Assembly: GCA_905250075.1 (NCBI GenBank) | Contig: CAJNOP010000353.1 | Coordinates: 145,310 to 209,309, forward strand | Direction: 5' to 3' | Source of the DNA: Rotaria sp. Silwood1 | Lineage: Eukaryota > Rotifera > Eurotatoria > Philodinida > Philodinidae | Length of the DNA: 64,000 nt | In this document: positions 1-12,240 of the stretch, in pieces | Layout of the letters: every line of letters begins with the position of its first letter | How positions within the stretch are numbered: position 1 is the first letter of the stretch | Translations under genes and position numbers: made by a program | Notes under the pieces: generated by a model | Databases searched by the model: none | The model's input: only the letters and a program-made list of their open reading frames with translations | What the model was told of the DNA's origin: nothing

Positions 1-1014
1 TGATGGCGAAGATGTGATACTTTTATAACATGTATCTCAGTTGGCGATGTATGACCTAAGACATTTATTGTTCTTTTAGAAGAAAACATGGTTTTAAATA
101 ATGTCTACCTATAATCATGTTATCCATTTTTATTTTGAAGATGGACAAGACGTTGTTATGTTTTGTTTCTCTCAGTGACCAAGCATATATGAATTGCTTC
201 ATCGATGTGATGTTAAATTAAAATATAAGAATGAAGAAATCCGAATATTTATATGTCATGTATAAGAAAGAAATAAGATGTGTTATATGAAGGCTTCATT
301 TGTTTATATAGTATGTTTGAGAGTTTCACTAGTGAAATTATTAAGAAGAATAAAATGGCTTTTGCTTTTTTATTCAGACTCAATCAAAAAAGCTTGTTAG
401 CGCAGTCACTTTGGAGCTTAAATGTGAAACTCACATGCGTTATTTATTATCATTATACTACTTAATAAAATATATGTCATGTGTAAATTCTCTAGCAGAT
501 TATAGGTGTTTTCCAAGAAAATCGATCGTCACAAATCAGATCTGTCTTATTTATGTCTGCATTTTGAACAGAAATTTTTTCTTGTTTTGTTTACTGGTGC
601 TCTTTTTCTTGTTTGTCTTGTTGCTACTCGTTCGTTTTTTTCTTTTTCAATATTCATCTTCGTTTTATTATTTTAATCATTGATTCAACTAGCAAATAAG
701 TCTGTTGTACAGATCCATTATATGTACAGAAGGTCTCAATACACTTTTATGATCTCAATAAGCTCAGAAATACCAATGTTGATTTTTTTCCGAAGTTATA
801 ACTTGATCAATTCACGCTTTTTATGTTGATCATTTGTCAACTATGATAAATCATTGCATCACTATTCATCGTCCTTGACATCTTGGCTCTAAACTTCTTT
901 GTGCACAGAAAACAAAAGATTACATTGTTTAAGACATTCACAAACACATTCCGACGATTCAAATTTCGAGGAAGATTTTGAAATGTGTAAGAATTCTCTA
1001 GAACAGTCAATGTT
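1..1014. other. AT-rich non-coding stretch
   Basis: No convincing gene, RNA or repeat was found here. Short open frames (for example 280-465 and 411-683) have low-complexity composition, no recognisable domain and no splice context, so they are treated as chance. Confidence 0.5.
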
Positions 1015-1383
1015 TTGTCGTTAATGCCGTTCAGCGCCTTCTACCATCACTACGAAACTCTGGAAAAGGAGTCTGCCGCATGTTGTCCCCAGCTACTATG
1101 GAAACATACTCAGTCAAGTTTACCCTGGTAGCAAAAGTCCGTAATGTGAAGAAGGCTGATGTGAACCCTCGATAGTTCGACTTAAAACTTATAGTCTCTG
1201 ATTTCTTCGAGAATAGTGAGTGTAAGCTTAAATCGAGGTTGTTGCGGCATCTTCTTAGGCCCTAGCAATAAAAGTCAAAGGACACTGGGTATGTTTCCAT
1301 ATCACCCGAGGACAACAGGTGTCAGACTACTTTTCCAGAGTTCCTCAGCGACGGAAAAAGGTGCTGAACGATATTAACGACAT
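1015..1383. repeat. Imperfect palindrome (foldback element)
   Basis: The left arm begins TTGTCGTTAATGCCGTTCAGC (split here as TTGTCGTTAATG, CCGTTCAGC) and the right arm, read in reverse complement, begins ATGTCGTTAATATCGTTCAGC with the same order of motifs (GAACTCTGGAAAAG, TTGTCC, ATGGAAACATAC). Arms are about 120 nt with a spacer near 1140-1250. The structure is typical of a foldback or MITE-like element. No target duplication was established. It has no coding capacity. Confidence 0.6.
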
Positions 1384-1929
1384 GACTAAGACTGCAGTAG
1401 AAAGAAATTGTGTTCTCGCCGATATAAATTTATATTCAAAGATTTGAGGATGATGGGCAATGATTAGAGATGTGATGGACCAATTTTAGTCCTCGACTCG
1501 ATCACCGGTGCCAAGATAATGAGAAAGATATTCACCCAGAACCAGGATCACGGGAAAGAGAAGCGCTGAGACTGGAACCGGAGCTACAAGAATAAAGCTC
1601 TCTCAGTCAAAAATCAAGCTTATAGTAAAATATTCTATTGTTTGAAATAAATTATCTTGTAAATCATCTGAATAAGAACATAGTCAAAGCGAGATGACAC
1701 CCAAAAAAGTGCTAGTCGTCGACTAAATAAATAAAAAAAAAAAACGAGAACCGAAGAATTATTTTAGAGGTAATGCGAATAAATTTTGGAATAGTTTTCT
1801 TTAGATCGGAATGGTGATTCATCAAAAACTAAAATCACCCAGACTAAAACCATGAGAAAAGAAGTTACCGATACTGACATGAAAATAGAATTATTTGGAC
1901 CGAATTAGAGCTGACACCAGAAAGCTTGA
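1384..1929. other. Non-coding stretch, nothing recognised
   Basis: No open frame of interest, tandem repeat or inverted repeat is visible. A run of A lies near 1733-1742. Confidence 0.4.
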
Positions 1930-2080
1930 TGTGGGGTGTGGGTGTAGGTGGATGTGGGTGTGTGGTGTGTGGGTGTGGTTGTCGGTGTGGGTGTGCGTGG
2001 GTGTGGGTGTGTGGGTATGGGTCCTCTTTTTACCCACACACATCGACCCACACCCACCCACACCCACATCCACACAAACA
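1930..2080. repeat. Telomere-like foldback (TGTGGG arm, CCCACA arm)
   Basis: About 100 nt of degenerate TGTGGG/GTGTGG repeats are followed after a short T-rich loop (near 2019-2030) by about 50 nt of CCCACA repeats. The arms are complementary, so the unit can fold as a hairpin. Open frames across it on both strands are artefacts of the repeat. The hexamer TGTGGG is the telomeric repeat described in bdelloid rotifers (established knowledge). Confidence 0.8.
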
Positions 2081-2099
2081 TCCTAGATGCGTACGACTA

Positions 2100-3480
2100 T
2101 TAGTTCTCATAGATCGTTTGTGATTTAGAGATGCTCAGGAATAGTTTATGAATATTCGTCGAGTCTTCTTTTTCTAATTGTTGTTTGTTTTGCTTTTAGG
2201 TACTGCTGTTCAGCAATTGCTGTCGATTCATGCTGCTGTGATTATCGAATTTAATTTTTTTGGATCTAGGTGAGTTCTTTATTTGTTTTGATCAGGTTAG
2301 TATTACGTAGCTCATGTAGGGAATTATTTCCTTGCATATAAAATCTTCAACGCATTGAATTGAGAATGACTTTTTTGCACCTTGTTGAGGATTTTTGAAC
2401 GTTATTGTTAGAATTGTCCTCAGTAGGCAGTTCTATTCTCTTAATTACTTATGCATTTTTCATTTAGGTTTTATTGCACACCGTCTGCAAAACAAATCCA
2501 TGCTTTATTAAGTTGAAGTACTTTTGCTGTTGGGACCGATTTCAAAAACATGGTGAATGTTAGATGTCAATTAAAGTGAGTGAAGTTTTCGTGCCACTTT
2601 CGGACTGATGAAATGAGTAGATCGAAAATAGGATAAGCGGGTAGCGCTGATTCAGGCGAGTGGTGATTGCAATGCTATTTAAAATTCAACGGTTTAATGA
2701 TTTTCAAGATTTTATAAAAGCTTAGATGAGTACTGTAAGGTCATGGAAAAGGCCATATAAGAATCTTACTGTACGATTTCACCAGATTTACTGGTTTCCA
2801 GTTTGGAACAGTTAATCATAGAATATATCATAAAATCGTCATGGACTTCTGTGCTCTAATAGACGATCGTTCAGTAAGTTCTGATGGGATCATCAAGAAA
2901 TCCCTCAAGATTTCCTAGTCAGATATATTAACCGCCAGGATCGTGGAGAATTCATTCCCAGCAGCTGATTAGCATTATTGCCTTAATTGGCTTATGTTTT
3001 TTGTCCTTTTATCATTTTCTTTGTCTTCGAGCAGCTGATTCTAGAAATCGATTCATATAATTCCTTTCAATCTACTTTGATTTCGTTATTTGGTTTTTTC
3101 TTGCTGGATTGAGATTAACCAATAGAACAATCTTCAGCTTTCCTGCTTTCGCTTCTTTATTCACTAGTTAAGATCCGATTGTTTACATTGCTCAGTGAGA
3201 GTCCCATTGATTATAAAGCTTGAAACGTAGAGTTAACACCAGATAAGTGTTTCTTTCAGCATTCCGTAAGCCTTACAAGTGTGTGATTCACATAACGATG
3301 AAAATTATTAATTATTTTCACATGTCTTTCATACGAGTGAGTTTATCACTGATGCTGACGAGAGATCCACTATTGAGTCATTCACCAACCAGTTGAAACA
3401 GTTGATACTACGCTTAAATCTCTCCATATACCTCACCAGAAACCTTAAAGACGATAATTCAGATCAATAATCACATTGGT
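2100..3480. other. Non-coding stretch; one exon-like patch
   Basis: No gene is supported. A patch at about 2200-2271 is bounded by a good acceptor (pyrimidines then TTTTAG) and a good donor (CTAG then GTGAGT), which could be a lone exon remnant, but its product is not recognisable. The rest has no evident structure. Confidence 0.35.
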
Positions 3481-3484
3481 ATAT

Positions 3485-3798
3485 CTTATCATAAATTCTA
3501 CGGACAGTTGATGAGACCAATAATCCCTTTCATAAACCTTATCATAAACCCTATTAACCGTTGATGAACACTTCCAAATATCGATTTTAAATGTTGGTCG
3601 CGGATATACTATTTTCATCAACCATTTTTAGAAAGGGTTTTGGAGACTAAATTAGCAGGTTTATGATTATCAAGAACCCTTACGAGGAGTTTATGAAAGT
3701 GCAACGTATAAGGAACCCTTTAAGAGTTTATTGATCTTATCAACCCTTTCATAAATCCTTTAAACGTTTATTATTCTGCGGATTTTTTTTAATAGTGT
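3485..3798. repeat. MITE-like repeat with AAACCCTTT / AAAGGGTTT motifs
   Basis: Motifs such as TTTCATAAACC and CTTATCATAAACCC recur on one side, and partly inverted versions (AGGGTTTTGG, GGTTTATGATTATCAAG) lie in the middle. The right edge TTTTTTTTAATAGTGTA resembles, in inverse orientation, the edge TACACTCTAAAAAAAAA at 25,917, suggesting one family of A-run-terminated MITEs. Boundaries are approximate. Confidence 0.4.
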
Positions 3799-4324
3799 AC
3801 AGTACCTATGAGTACCATATATATTCGTATAGAATTACAACCAGTATATAGGCCCTCGGCACATGAAAACTCAAGGAAAACTTGACTTCCTATATACCAT
3901 TCTATGTAGGGGTGGTGGCTTAGCATTAGTGTTAAGAAAATTCTAATACTTTGGTATTAAAATAAATAATTCATTTAATACTCTTGCATTAGTGTTAAAA
4001 AAATAATATAATGCTTTGGTATTAGTATTAATTTTGTATTAAGAAAATGCTAATACCTATCCCTATTATACAGCTTGTTCATAGAACTGTCCTTCTAGTT
4101 TTACCAGCGACTTGTCTTTAGTTGGATTTGCTTTGTATCATTTTTATACAGAGGGAATGTCACATATGCATTAAGATGACATACATGTACATCTATAGTT
4201 CTTCAGAAAGCATAAATAATTTTATTAGATATCGCTATTGTAAAAGGAAAACTCAACATAAGAGTAAGGATGAGAAGTTACCGTTACTGTTCCCGGGTAA
4301 TTAGTAAAGGGGTAACGGGTATAA

Positions 4325-4660
4325 AATAGGGGATACCTTTGGGTCCTCAAGAGCTACTATTGGGGGTACCCTTGAATCCTCAAGGGCTACTATTAGGGGA
4401 TATTCTTGAGTGCTCTAGGGCTACTATTGAGGGTATCCTTAAGTGCTCTAGGGCTACTATAGGGGTACCTTTGGGTTCTCAAGGACTACTATAGGGGAGT
4501 GCCCTTGGATCCTCAAGGTCTACTGTAGGAGGTTCTCTGGGGCCCTCAAGGGCTACTATAGGGGGTAACCTAGGGTCCTCAAGTCCTGCTATTGAAGAGT
4601 ATCCTTGGGTCCTCAAGTCTTACTACTGCGAAGTATACTTGAGCCCCGAGTCTTACTACT
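4325..4660 (+). repeat. Subterminal minisatellite, left arm
   Basis: About eight to nine units of roughly 35-40 bp share the pattern GGTACCyTTGrrTCCTCAAG followed by GGCTACTATwGGGG. The inverted counterpart is at about 5590-5830. The unit resembles the minisatellites at 9655-9900 and 11955-12240, pointing to related elements. Confidence 0.75.
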
Positions 4661-4925
4661 GGAAGGTACCGTGGAAACTCAAATTTTCATCTTAGCTGTA
4701 CTGGTGCCTCCGGAAATCCCCATGTGCAGGAATTCCTTGGGTCCCAAAATACTCTTGCGCATCAACCTTCTTCCCTGAATTGGGACTATTTCATTCCTTG
4801 ACGTGATGGCCTGCTACCAAATTCGAACACGAAGTGCTACTCAGGTCGAGCATAACGGTGACCAGAAGCGGCCGGATTTCAGCGAAGCTTTCAGGACGAT
4901 CTTCCACTCTTACTATTAGAACAAC

Positions 4926-5545
4926 ACATAGGCATGTTCATGCTGATCCTACGGTTATCGAGAATGCTCTATCAATTAATGGGTATATGTATGGGTCCCC
5001 ATAAGTCGAATCACAGAGAAATAGAAGCTTGCTATTTCATTGATGGAAAAATTAGACCAATCAAATTTCAGGAGGCCTGTTTTGCTTATTATAAGGGCAG
5101 GCGATGCGCATCTTCGGACGAAACATAGGGTTATCGAAGATGCTCTATCCATTCATGGGTATATGTACGGGTTTTCGTTCATCCCAACACTCAGAAGTTC
5201 AAACTCGCGATTTAATTGGCCGAAAAAAATGAACCAATCAGATGTCGGGAGCGCTTTTCTCTGTTATCGTGAGAGCAGGCGATGGGCATCTTCGGGCGAA
5301 ATATAGAGTTATCGAGGATGCTCTGTTGATTGATGGGTATATGTATGGATCTCCAACAATCTTGTCATAGAATAATAGAAGCTCGCCATTTAATTGGTGG
5401 AAAAAAAGTACCAATCAGATTTCAGGAGGGCTGTTCTCGCTTACTGTAAGGGCAAGGGATCGGTATGTTGGGGCGAATCATAGGGTTATTCAGGATGCTC
5501 TCTCGAGTGATGAGTATATTTATGAGTCCCTACCCAGTACAACAC
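4926..5545 (+). repeat. 177-bp tandem repeat inside the hAT-like element
   Basis: The marker GGTTATCGAGGATGCTCT (with variants) starts at about 4953, 5129, 5307 and 5484, giving periods of 176-178 bp: three full units and a partial fourth. Units differ at many positions, so amplification is old or the units evolve fast. Short frames here are shadows of the repeat. Confidence 0.75.
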
Positions 5546-5589
5546 GGCAAAATAGAATCTATACATTTGCCATTGGGGATGCAAGGGTA

Positions 5590-5830
5590 CCTTCCCTATA
5601 GTAGGTCTTGTGGATCTAAGGGTACTCCCCCATAGTAGCCCTTGAGGACCTAAGGGTATTCTCCAATGGTAGCCCTTGAGGGCCCTGGGGTATCCCTATA
5701 GTAGCCCTAGAGCACTTAAGGATACCCTCAATAGTAGCCCTAGAGCACTCAAGAATATTCCCTAATAGTAGCCCTTGAGGATTCAAGGGTACCCCCAATA
5801 GTAGCCCTTGAGGATCCAAAGGTATCCCCT
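5590..5830 (-). repeat. Subterminal minisatellite, right arm
   Basis: This is the inverted copy of the left-arm minisatellite, with units such as GTAGCCCTTGAGGATCCAAG. The outer units match the outer left-arm units one for one. Confidence 0.75.
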
Positions 5831-6501
5831 ATTTTATACCCGTTACTCCTTTACTAATTACCCGGGAACAGTAACGGTAACTTCTCATCCTTACTCTTAT
5901 GTTGAGTTTTCCTTTTACAATAGCGATATCTAATAAAATTATTTATGCTTTCTGAAGAACTATAGATGTACATGTATGTCATCTTAATGCATATGTGACA
6001 TTCCCTCTGTATAAAAATGATACAAAGCAAATCCAACTAAAGACAAGTCGCTGGTAAAACTAGAAGGACAGTTCTATGAACAAGCTGTATAATAGGGATA
6101 GGTATTAGCATTTTCTTAATACAAAATTAACACTAATACCGAAGCATTAAATTATTTTTTTAACACTAATGCCAAAGCATTAAGTTAATTTTTTCATTCT
6201 AATACAAAAGCATTAAAATTAGTATTATTTAATGCAATGCTAATGCTAAGCCACCACCCCTAATTCTATGCTCCTTAAAGTTCTCTACAAAACCATGTAT
6301 AGGATGTTCTGGTTCTAAGTAGGTCACCAAATCCGGTAGGGTTCTTTACATGCTTTGATTTATGCAAATAAATTCGCTAACAAGAACAAGAGTTCTGAAT
6401 TAAGATGAGAGAGCGAAGTAAAATAACATTTTTTCAGAAGAAAATATCAAAAGTTCTTTAAGAAAAGATTCTCAATCGATCGTTTGCTCTGTATGGAATA
6501 G

Positions 6502-8578
6502 TTATGTCAATTGCGGATAGGTCGCATTAATACCAAAAGTAGCAGCCATGTTACCCATCGCAATTACCATGAAGAATTTTTGTAATAGTACAGCTTCTTC
6601 CATGGTTAAAATGTGCGATACTTCTTGTATTGATTCTTTCGTTTCTTCCCAGATACCACCCAAAATACTTTTCGATTCACGGATCAATAACAAATCAGGT
6701 GCCAATTGCCAATTAGCATCAATATCAACAATAAAGAATGAAGCAGTATTTTTTACACTATCGCCATTTTTGAACAATGTTAAAGAACTATAATTACCGT
6801 CCATTGCAGGTGAATAAAGATATTCAATACTATCCCAAGTAAAATCATCCGAATAAGTTAAACCAAGCATAAAACTACCTTTGGATGGCAAATTGTAATC
6901 GATTATGATTGCATTGATAAATTCAGGTACTTTATCAGCTGGTATATCGATCGCCTTTAAAATCGTTGATTTCTGATGGAAATATGTAAAACCTAATCGA
7001 GTAATTCTTGTAATAGTGGTAGAACTACTTGTTTTGAATGCATTTACAACATCTTTCCAAGCTTTAGTAACGGCTGAAACAGCTTGAGCTAAGGCAATAA
7101 TTTTATCAACAAACCGTGGTTCGTGACCATTAATGCTATTGCTGTTTGTTTCTGGTGAAATTATTTTCGGGTTAAAGTAAGACAGCATTCGATGTTTTTG
7201 TGGAACCAATACACTAGCACCGATGAAACGTAAAATATTTAATGCAATGTTTGTCGTCTTTAGTTTCCATGGTGTAATCAATGTTGATAAATGTTCATTC
7301 AAAAATTCGCCACTATCTCCCAAAGTTGATGTGCGCGCAATTTTCATTTGTTCATTATTGCCAGCATTGTGATTTGTATTATTGTACAGTAGTGTTTCGA
7401 TTAACGATCGTGAAGTAATAGTTAAGTATAGAAAATTCATTGTATACGTTAAATTATCAAGATTTTGGCCAAGTATCCAAATGTATTTGATAACTGTATC
7501 TTTGTTCTTATCGTCAGTTGTAGATGTATATAAGTTTTCGTATGAGAACCGTGATGATTGTAGTTGTTGCAAAAATTGTGGATTGGAAGAAATGTCATCG
7601 AAACCATACTCTGTGGCTAATGCTGTTAATAATGTGGCAACATTTTGACGTTCAACTTTTGCCAATTTCAATGCTTGACTTGAGAGTTTCAATAATGTGA
7701 TGTTTGATTGTAATGCTGTTAAAATTGAATCATTGTATGGTGTCAACACTTCAGCTTTCATAGCATTGTTTGACAAATATTTTTCGACAGCTTCAGTTAA
7801 ACTGTTACTACTATTATTATCATTATCATTAAGTGACAAAGAACGCTTTGCTATGCTGCTCAATGATCGTTCATTGAACCAAATGAATTGATCGGCTGTC
7901 ATTTTTTGCTTGATTATGTTCAATTCTTCCGGTGTATTACCTCGTTCAACATAATTTGCATTATCCCTTTTACAACAACATTCCCAAAAATATACACAGT
8001 CACCGCATCGAAAACATCTGTCTGTATAATATACTGTATATACCTTTCTGATTTCCGCCTTTGTATTAATTGTAACATACGTAGCTGCCACTGGTAAATT
8101 TGAATTAGTTGGCGAAGGCATCTTTTTTGCAACAATTAATAATGTTGTTAACAAGGCGCCTGATTGGATATTAAACGTAAAGGCTTGAGCTATGTACGAT
8201 CCTTCCGTTGCAGCTGCTATTAATATTTTAACATTATTAACTGCTTTAACACGAAATTCTTCTGGAATAAACCAACTTGCCATTACGGTAGCAAGTGTAG
8301 AAATTCCAACTTCAGCTTGTCCAATTGAGCCGTCTGTTACTGGTGTATCCATAAAATCGGCCCAATTAGCTGAAATGAATAAGAAATAGTTACAATATAT
8401 AATCAATGTAGAATAAAATCTTACCAGGCGATGATACATTCAATACTTGTGCCACTTGTTTCATTGGAGTAGATGTATCAAGAGATTTTGCACTAAGTTG
8501 TATAATAGGTGACGCATAAAATGCGATGCACACCGTCATCAAATGCAACATCAACAAGACAATGAAAGTTTTACTCAT
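6502..8578 (-). CDS. Predicted secreted protein of unknown function, 673 aa, two exons
   Basis: Exon 1 is 8578-8425 and exon 2 is 8369-6502, joined across a 55-bp GT-AG intron (8424-8370; donor CCTG|GTAAGA, acceptor TTCATTTCAG|CTAAT). The join restores an Ala codon, and the two exons total 2,022 nt, an exact multiple of three. The start ATG at 8578 begins MSKTFIVLLMLHLMTVCIAF, a classic signal peptide, so the protein should enter the secretory pathway. A cysteine cluster sits near residues 165-180 (CFRCGDCVYFWECCCKRD), and many Asn-X-Ser/Thr sites fit a secreted glycoprotein. A long helical stretch follows (about 200-480) and a probably beta-rich region near 550-610. The C-terminus is hydrophobic but not a clear anchor. 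I do not recognise the family. Both frames are intact, so the gene looks functional. Confidence 0.75.
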
Positions 8579-8735
8579 ATTTGATCTGAAAAATATAAAA
8601 TATTTGTGAATCAAGTTCATTTGATATCCATTTTTACCCTCTATCCTAAATGCTTCAATAAAACAAATGTTTTTCTTGTCAGGATAATGAATTTTCAAGG
8701 AAATTTGATTTTTTTAGAAGCATGAAGTCTATACT
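8579..8735. other. Upstream region of the secreted-protein gene
   Basis: Short AT-rich 5' flank (on the minus strand). A frame continues upstream of the chosen ATG, but the signal peptide starts exactly at that ATG, so the upstream codons are taken as untranslated. No promoter motif can be defended. Confidence 0.3.
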
Positions 8736-9654
8736 CAGGTCGATGATTCCAGCCACCGGATCCGGCAGGACCCTGCAGGAAACGGTCAATTTTCTGCGAA
8801 TTCCTATCGTTTCCCTGCTAGAAGGCGCAGAAACCCGCCGAAAATATACCAAGAACATGAAAGCAGTATTCCGGCCAGAAAGTAACCGTACCAGAAAGTC
8901 AAGCATAACATTTTGAGAAGCTCAAAGCAGATTCGCATTCTCCGATTCGGAGTACCTTCGGCCAAACCTTATAAAAAAAATTGTTAGTCTCCCGAAAAAC
9001 TCTTCCGTTGGTGAAAAATTAAGTACAAAGTTTCGTGAAACTGACAACGGATTCGGATATCTCTAACCGGATTACGTTCGGTAGAAGTTTACTAGTCAAG
9101 CCCAGATCAAATCGCGTGAAATCCAAGTGGAATCTTAGTCGAATACGGTCAAAGCCAAATGGGAATCCAGTCAAGTCCAAAAGAAAGAATTGGGTTTGAA
9201 TTTGACTATGATTTGATTTCATGCAAAGCTAGTTAAATGGTGCACTTAGGATTTTATTGGAAATTCTGACTTGTGAAGGGAGAACATTCTCTTCCTTGAG
9301 GAGGCTTTCAGGTCTTCATTGTTAAGGTTTTTTGCGAGCGGATAGAGTTAAGCTAGATCAGATTTTTTTTCCGTTTAGATTAAAATGTGATTTGAAGTCT
9401 CACACCCTAAATTTTTACCTGTGCAGGTGGGTAAAGGTAAGTATAGGTGTGGTCATGCACGTAACAGAGTAATTAGGTTCTGTAATTACTTAATAACTTA
9501 CATCCGGCCTTATATCAATAACTTAAGGATTTTTAGGAGATTTCTAATCCGACTTACTCGTGCTTGTGTTGCGACGCAAACGAACTAATCTGCAGGGCGA
9601 TAGCCATATATATAGGGTGGAGGTCGTCCGTAAGTGAATAGTCCGTCCGCCGTG

Positions 9655-9900
9655 TCTGACTCATCAAGAGCTATCCAGGGAGGATACTTATAGGTCTTCG
9701 AGGGATATCCAGGGGGTACTTATAGGTCTTCAAGGGCTATTCAGGAAGGTACTTATGACTCATCAATGCCTATTCAGGAAAGGTAATTATGTCTTCAAGA
9801 ACTATCCAGGGAGATACCTATGACTCTTCATAGGCTACTCAGGAAGAAAACTTATAAGCCTTCAAGGACTATCCAGAGGACCCATTACTTCTCCAGTGCT
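9655..9900 (+). repeat. Minisatellite, about 34-36 bp unit
   Basis: Six to seven units follow the pattern CTATCCAGGrAGrTACTTAT then AGGTCTTCAAGGG. Units are 70-90% alike by eye. Confidence 0.7.
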
Positions 9901-10753
9901 AGCGAGCATGGGTGCTCAACGAAGAATCGATTTAGAACGTGAATTAATGGAGAAAAAACTATATAGCTTCATTTATCTCCTGATATTTTGGAAAAAAGTT
10001 ATCAGGGTATGGTAAGACGGTTAAAATATTGTGTTAACGAATCCCTTTATAGTTAGCATTAATTTCAGGTTTTTTATTTAACACTTCGGTTGAAAATGGA
10101 GAATTAAGTGATTAACATTAAGTAAGTACCATTGAATTTGATATATTGTGGAACTCATATCAATTTTCGAAGAGAATAGTGAGTGTGAGTTTTGAATGGA
10201 AGCTTCTGGGACTCTTTCATTAGTACTTAGATCATTCTGAAGCATAGTAGGTTCTAGCAGTTTGGTCTAAACTTGGTGGTCTTTTGTTTTTCATGTAGCG
10301 AAAGAATGTTATTGAAGGAGTTAATCAATAGGATGATGGTCCTTTTGATCTAAAAGAGTCAGGATGGAACGGATCACATTGACGAATCTAGAAGTCGGAA
10401 CTCATTGAATTTCAAGTTTAAGCAATACTCCGCAGTATATAACAAAATTCATTGAAACAAGTGATAGTGTTTGGTAGCTTACTGAGGATAAAATCAAAGT
10501 GTATAGCAGACTCATATGATAGTTGAAGCGAAGATACAAACAGTAAAACTAGATTTGCTGATTTCTATGGCATGTATCGTCGATATATTATTATTAGGGG
10601 ACACGAAGCTATAGATTGAAGATGTATCTGACAATACAAATAAGTTTTCTACTATAATGTGTTTAAATGAATCAAATTGTTAGATAAATAATTGGAAACG
10701 CGAACATTTTCGAAATGATAAAAACTCAGAGCATGCGTTTCGGCTATAAAATT

Positions 10754-11111
10754 CGGGAGTGTTGGCTTAGCATTAGTATTAGGAAAATACTAACACTTTT
10801 ATATTAGAATGAAGAAAAAGCTTAATGTTTTTTCCATTGGTGTTAAGAAACTAATTAAATACTTTGGTATTAGCATTAAATGAAAACTAACATCAAATTT
10901 TCATTATTGAATACATTTTTCGTGAGCACTAGTATTAACTGGTGATATTTTTAATACTAATACTAATTCATAACTAATGCCAAGGTGTTAATTAACTCTT
11001 TTAATACTAACACAACAGTATTCAGGTATTTTTTTTCAATTCTAATGCAGAAGCCTTTTAAGAAAGTATTAAATTAATGCAATGCTAATTAAAGCTCAGC
11101 CAGTACCCTTG
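10754..11111. mobile_element. Short MITE related to the 3907-6262 element
   Basis: It is 358 bp long with inverted ends CGGGAGTGTTGGCTTAGCAT and CAAGGGTACTGGCTGAGC, resembling TAGGGGTGGTGGCTTAGCAT of the larger element. The interior is the same kind of AT-rich TAATACTAATGC sequence. The flanks ATAAAATT and ACAAAAAC agree at five of eight positions, a decayed target duplication at best. It appears to be an old internally deleted relative, nested in the possible foldback element. Confidence 0.55.
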
Positions 11112-11954
11112 ACAAAAACTGTTATAAATTTGATGTATTCATTTATTTGACATTTTTTAAAAAGTAATTATTTTAAAAGCTCTGACAATATATCATAAAT
11201 TCATAAATGTCAGAGTTTGTAAGTTCCACACTTTGGCCCCGGAAGGGACCGCACTGACATGCTTTTTCTTGTAGAAAGGCTTTTCAAAATGTCTTTCTGC
11301 TGTGAAGTTTGGATAGAGTCTGTCAAGCTAGATAAATCCGTTGACGCAAGCTATCCATTGACTAAATTAGGTATCAGAAAAGCTTAGCGCCGCTATCGTC
11401 AGAACACGGCGTGCAACTGTTAGGGCTATATGAGAGGAAAATCCTACGGATTCGAATTTGTCCGAAAAACTGCTCACTTCGTTCTTACAGTTGCGGTGAA
11501 AGATCTTTCTGAAATCTGATTGCTCGAAATTTATGAATCAGCGATTAAGACGTGAAGGTACTGTTTCTCAGCTTCAGGATTATTAAAACATAGTGTTGGT
11601 CGCGTCGATGTGGTTACAGCAGAGAATTAGTTCTTTTCTGGAAAGACAAAAAAGGAATACAACAGTAGTTTCTATCGGTGAACGATTTAATCACTTACTA
11701 TTTATCAAATAGGTTCTAAGTAAAAAAATTAATTTTAATATTGATGATTAAGTGATCGCTAACATTTAATATTTAGTGCGGTCATTACTTTAAGCTTAAT
11801 GTGAAACTAATGTGAACAGTGTACCCCTACTTTCAATCTCCAGTTGGATTGATCATATTCGTTATCTCGAATATTACATGTAGAGAAGAACCGTTAACGC
11901 TCAGATGAGCGGCTCATGAACCTGAGCTCTACACTGCTAACATGAACCCATCCC

Positions 11955-12240
11955 CTAACTAGCCCCTGAGAAGTTATCAGTTTCCCTGGATAGACTTTGT
12001 AGAAATATAGGTATCCTCCTGCACAGACCTTGAAGAGTCATAGGTATCTCCCTTGGCAGGTCTTAATAAGTATTAGTGTACCCCGTGCGTGCTCCTTGAA
12101 GACCTCTAAGTACCCTCCCTGGATAGTCCTTGAATAGTTATAAGCATCTTTCTGAATAGGTCTTGATGAGTCATAGGTATCCTCTGGGTAGCTCTTGAAG
12201 ACCTATGAGTATCTTCCCTAGATAGCCGTGAAAAGTGAGA
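11955..12240 (-). repeat. Minisatellite, inverted partner of 9655-9900
   Basis: Units of the type CCTGGATAGnCCTTGAAnAG then TATAAGTATC are the reverse complement of the left array. Copy number is about seven. Confidence 0.65.

Larger units (their letters stand above)
3907..6262. mobile_element. hAT-like DNA transposon, non-autonomous, 2,356 bp
   Basis: Both ends read TAGGGGTGGTGGCTTAGCATTAG in inverted orientation and are flanked by an exact 8-bp duplication ATTCTATG (3899-3906 and 6263-6270). An 8-bp target duplication and a C/TAGGG-type terminus are hallmarks of the hAT superfamily. Terminal inverted repeats run for roughly 650 bp (3907 to about 4560, and about 5585 to 6262), so long that the same 60-codon frame appears in each arm on opposite strands. 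The arms contain AT-rich TAATGCTAATAC motifs, then a minisatellite of about 35-40 bp. The core (4690-5580) holds a 177-bp tandem repeat. No transposase is present, so mobility would need a helper. The perfect duplication suggests a fairly recent insertion. Confidence 0.85.

Noticed and set aside
4122-6036. Identical 60-residue frame on both strands (4122-4304 and 6036-5854)
   Set aside because: It lies in the two arms of the hAT-like inverted repeat, so the identity reflects the element, not a gene.
8390-8698. Separate 102-residue protein on the minus strand
   Set aside because: Its useful part is exon 1 of the secreted-protein gene; its tail reads through the 55-bp intron.
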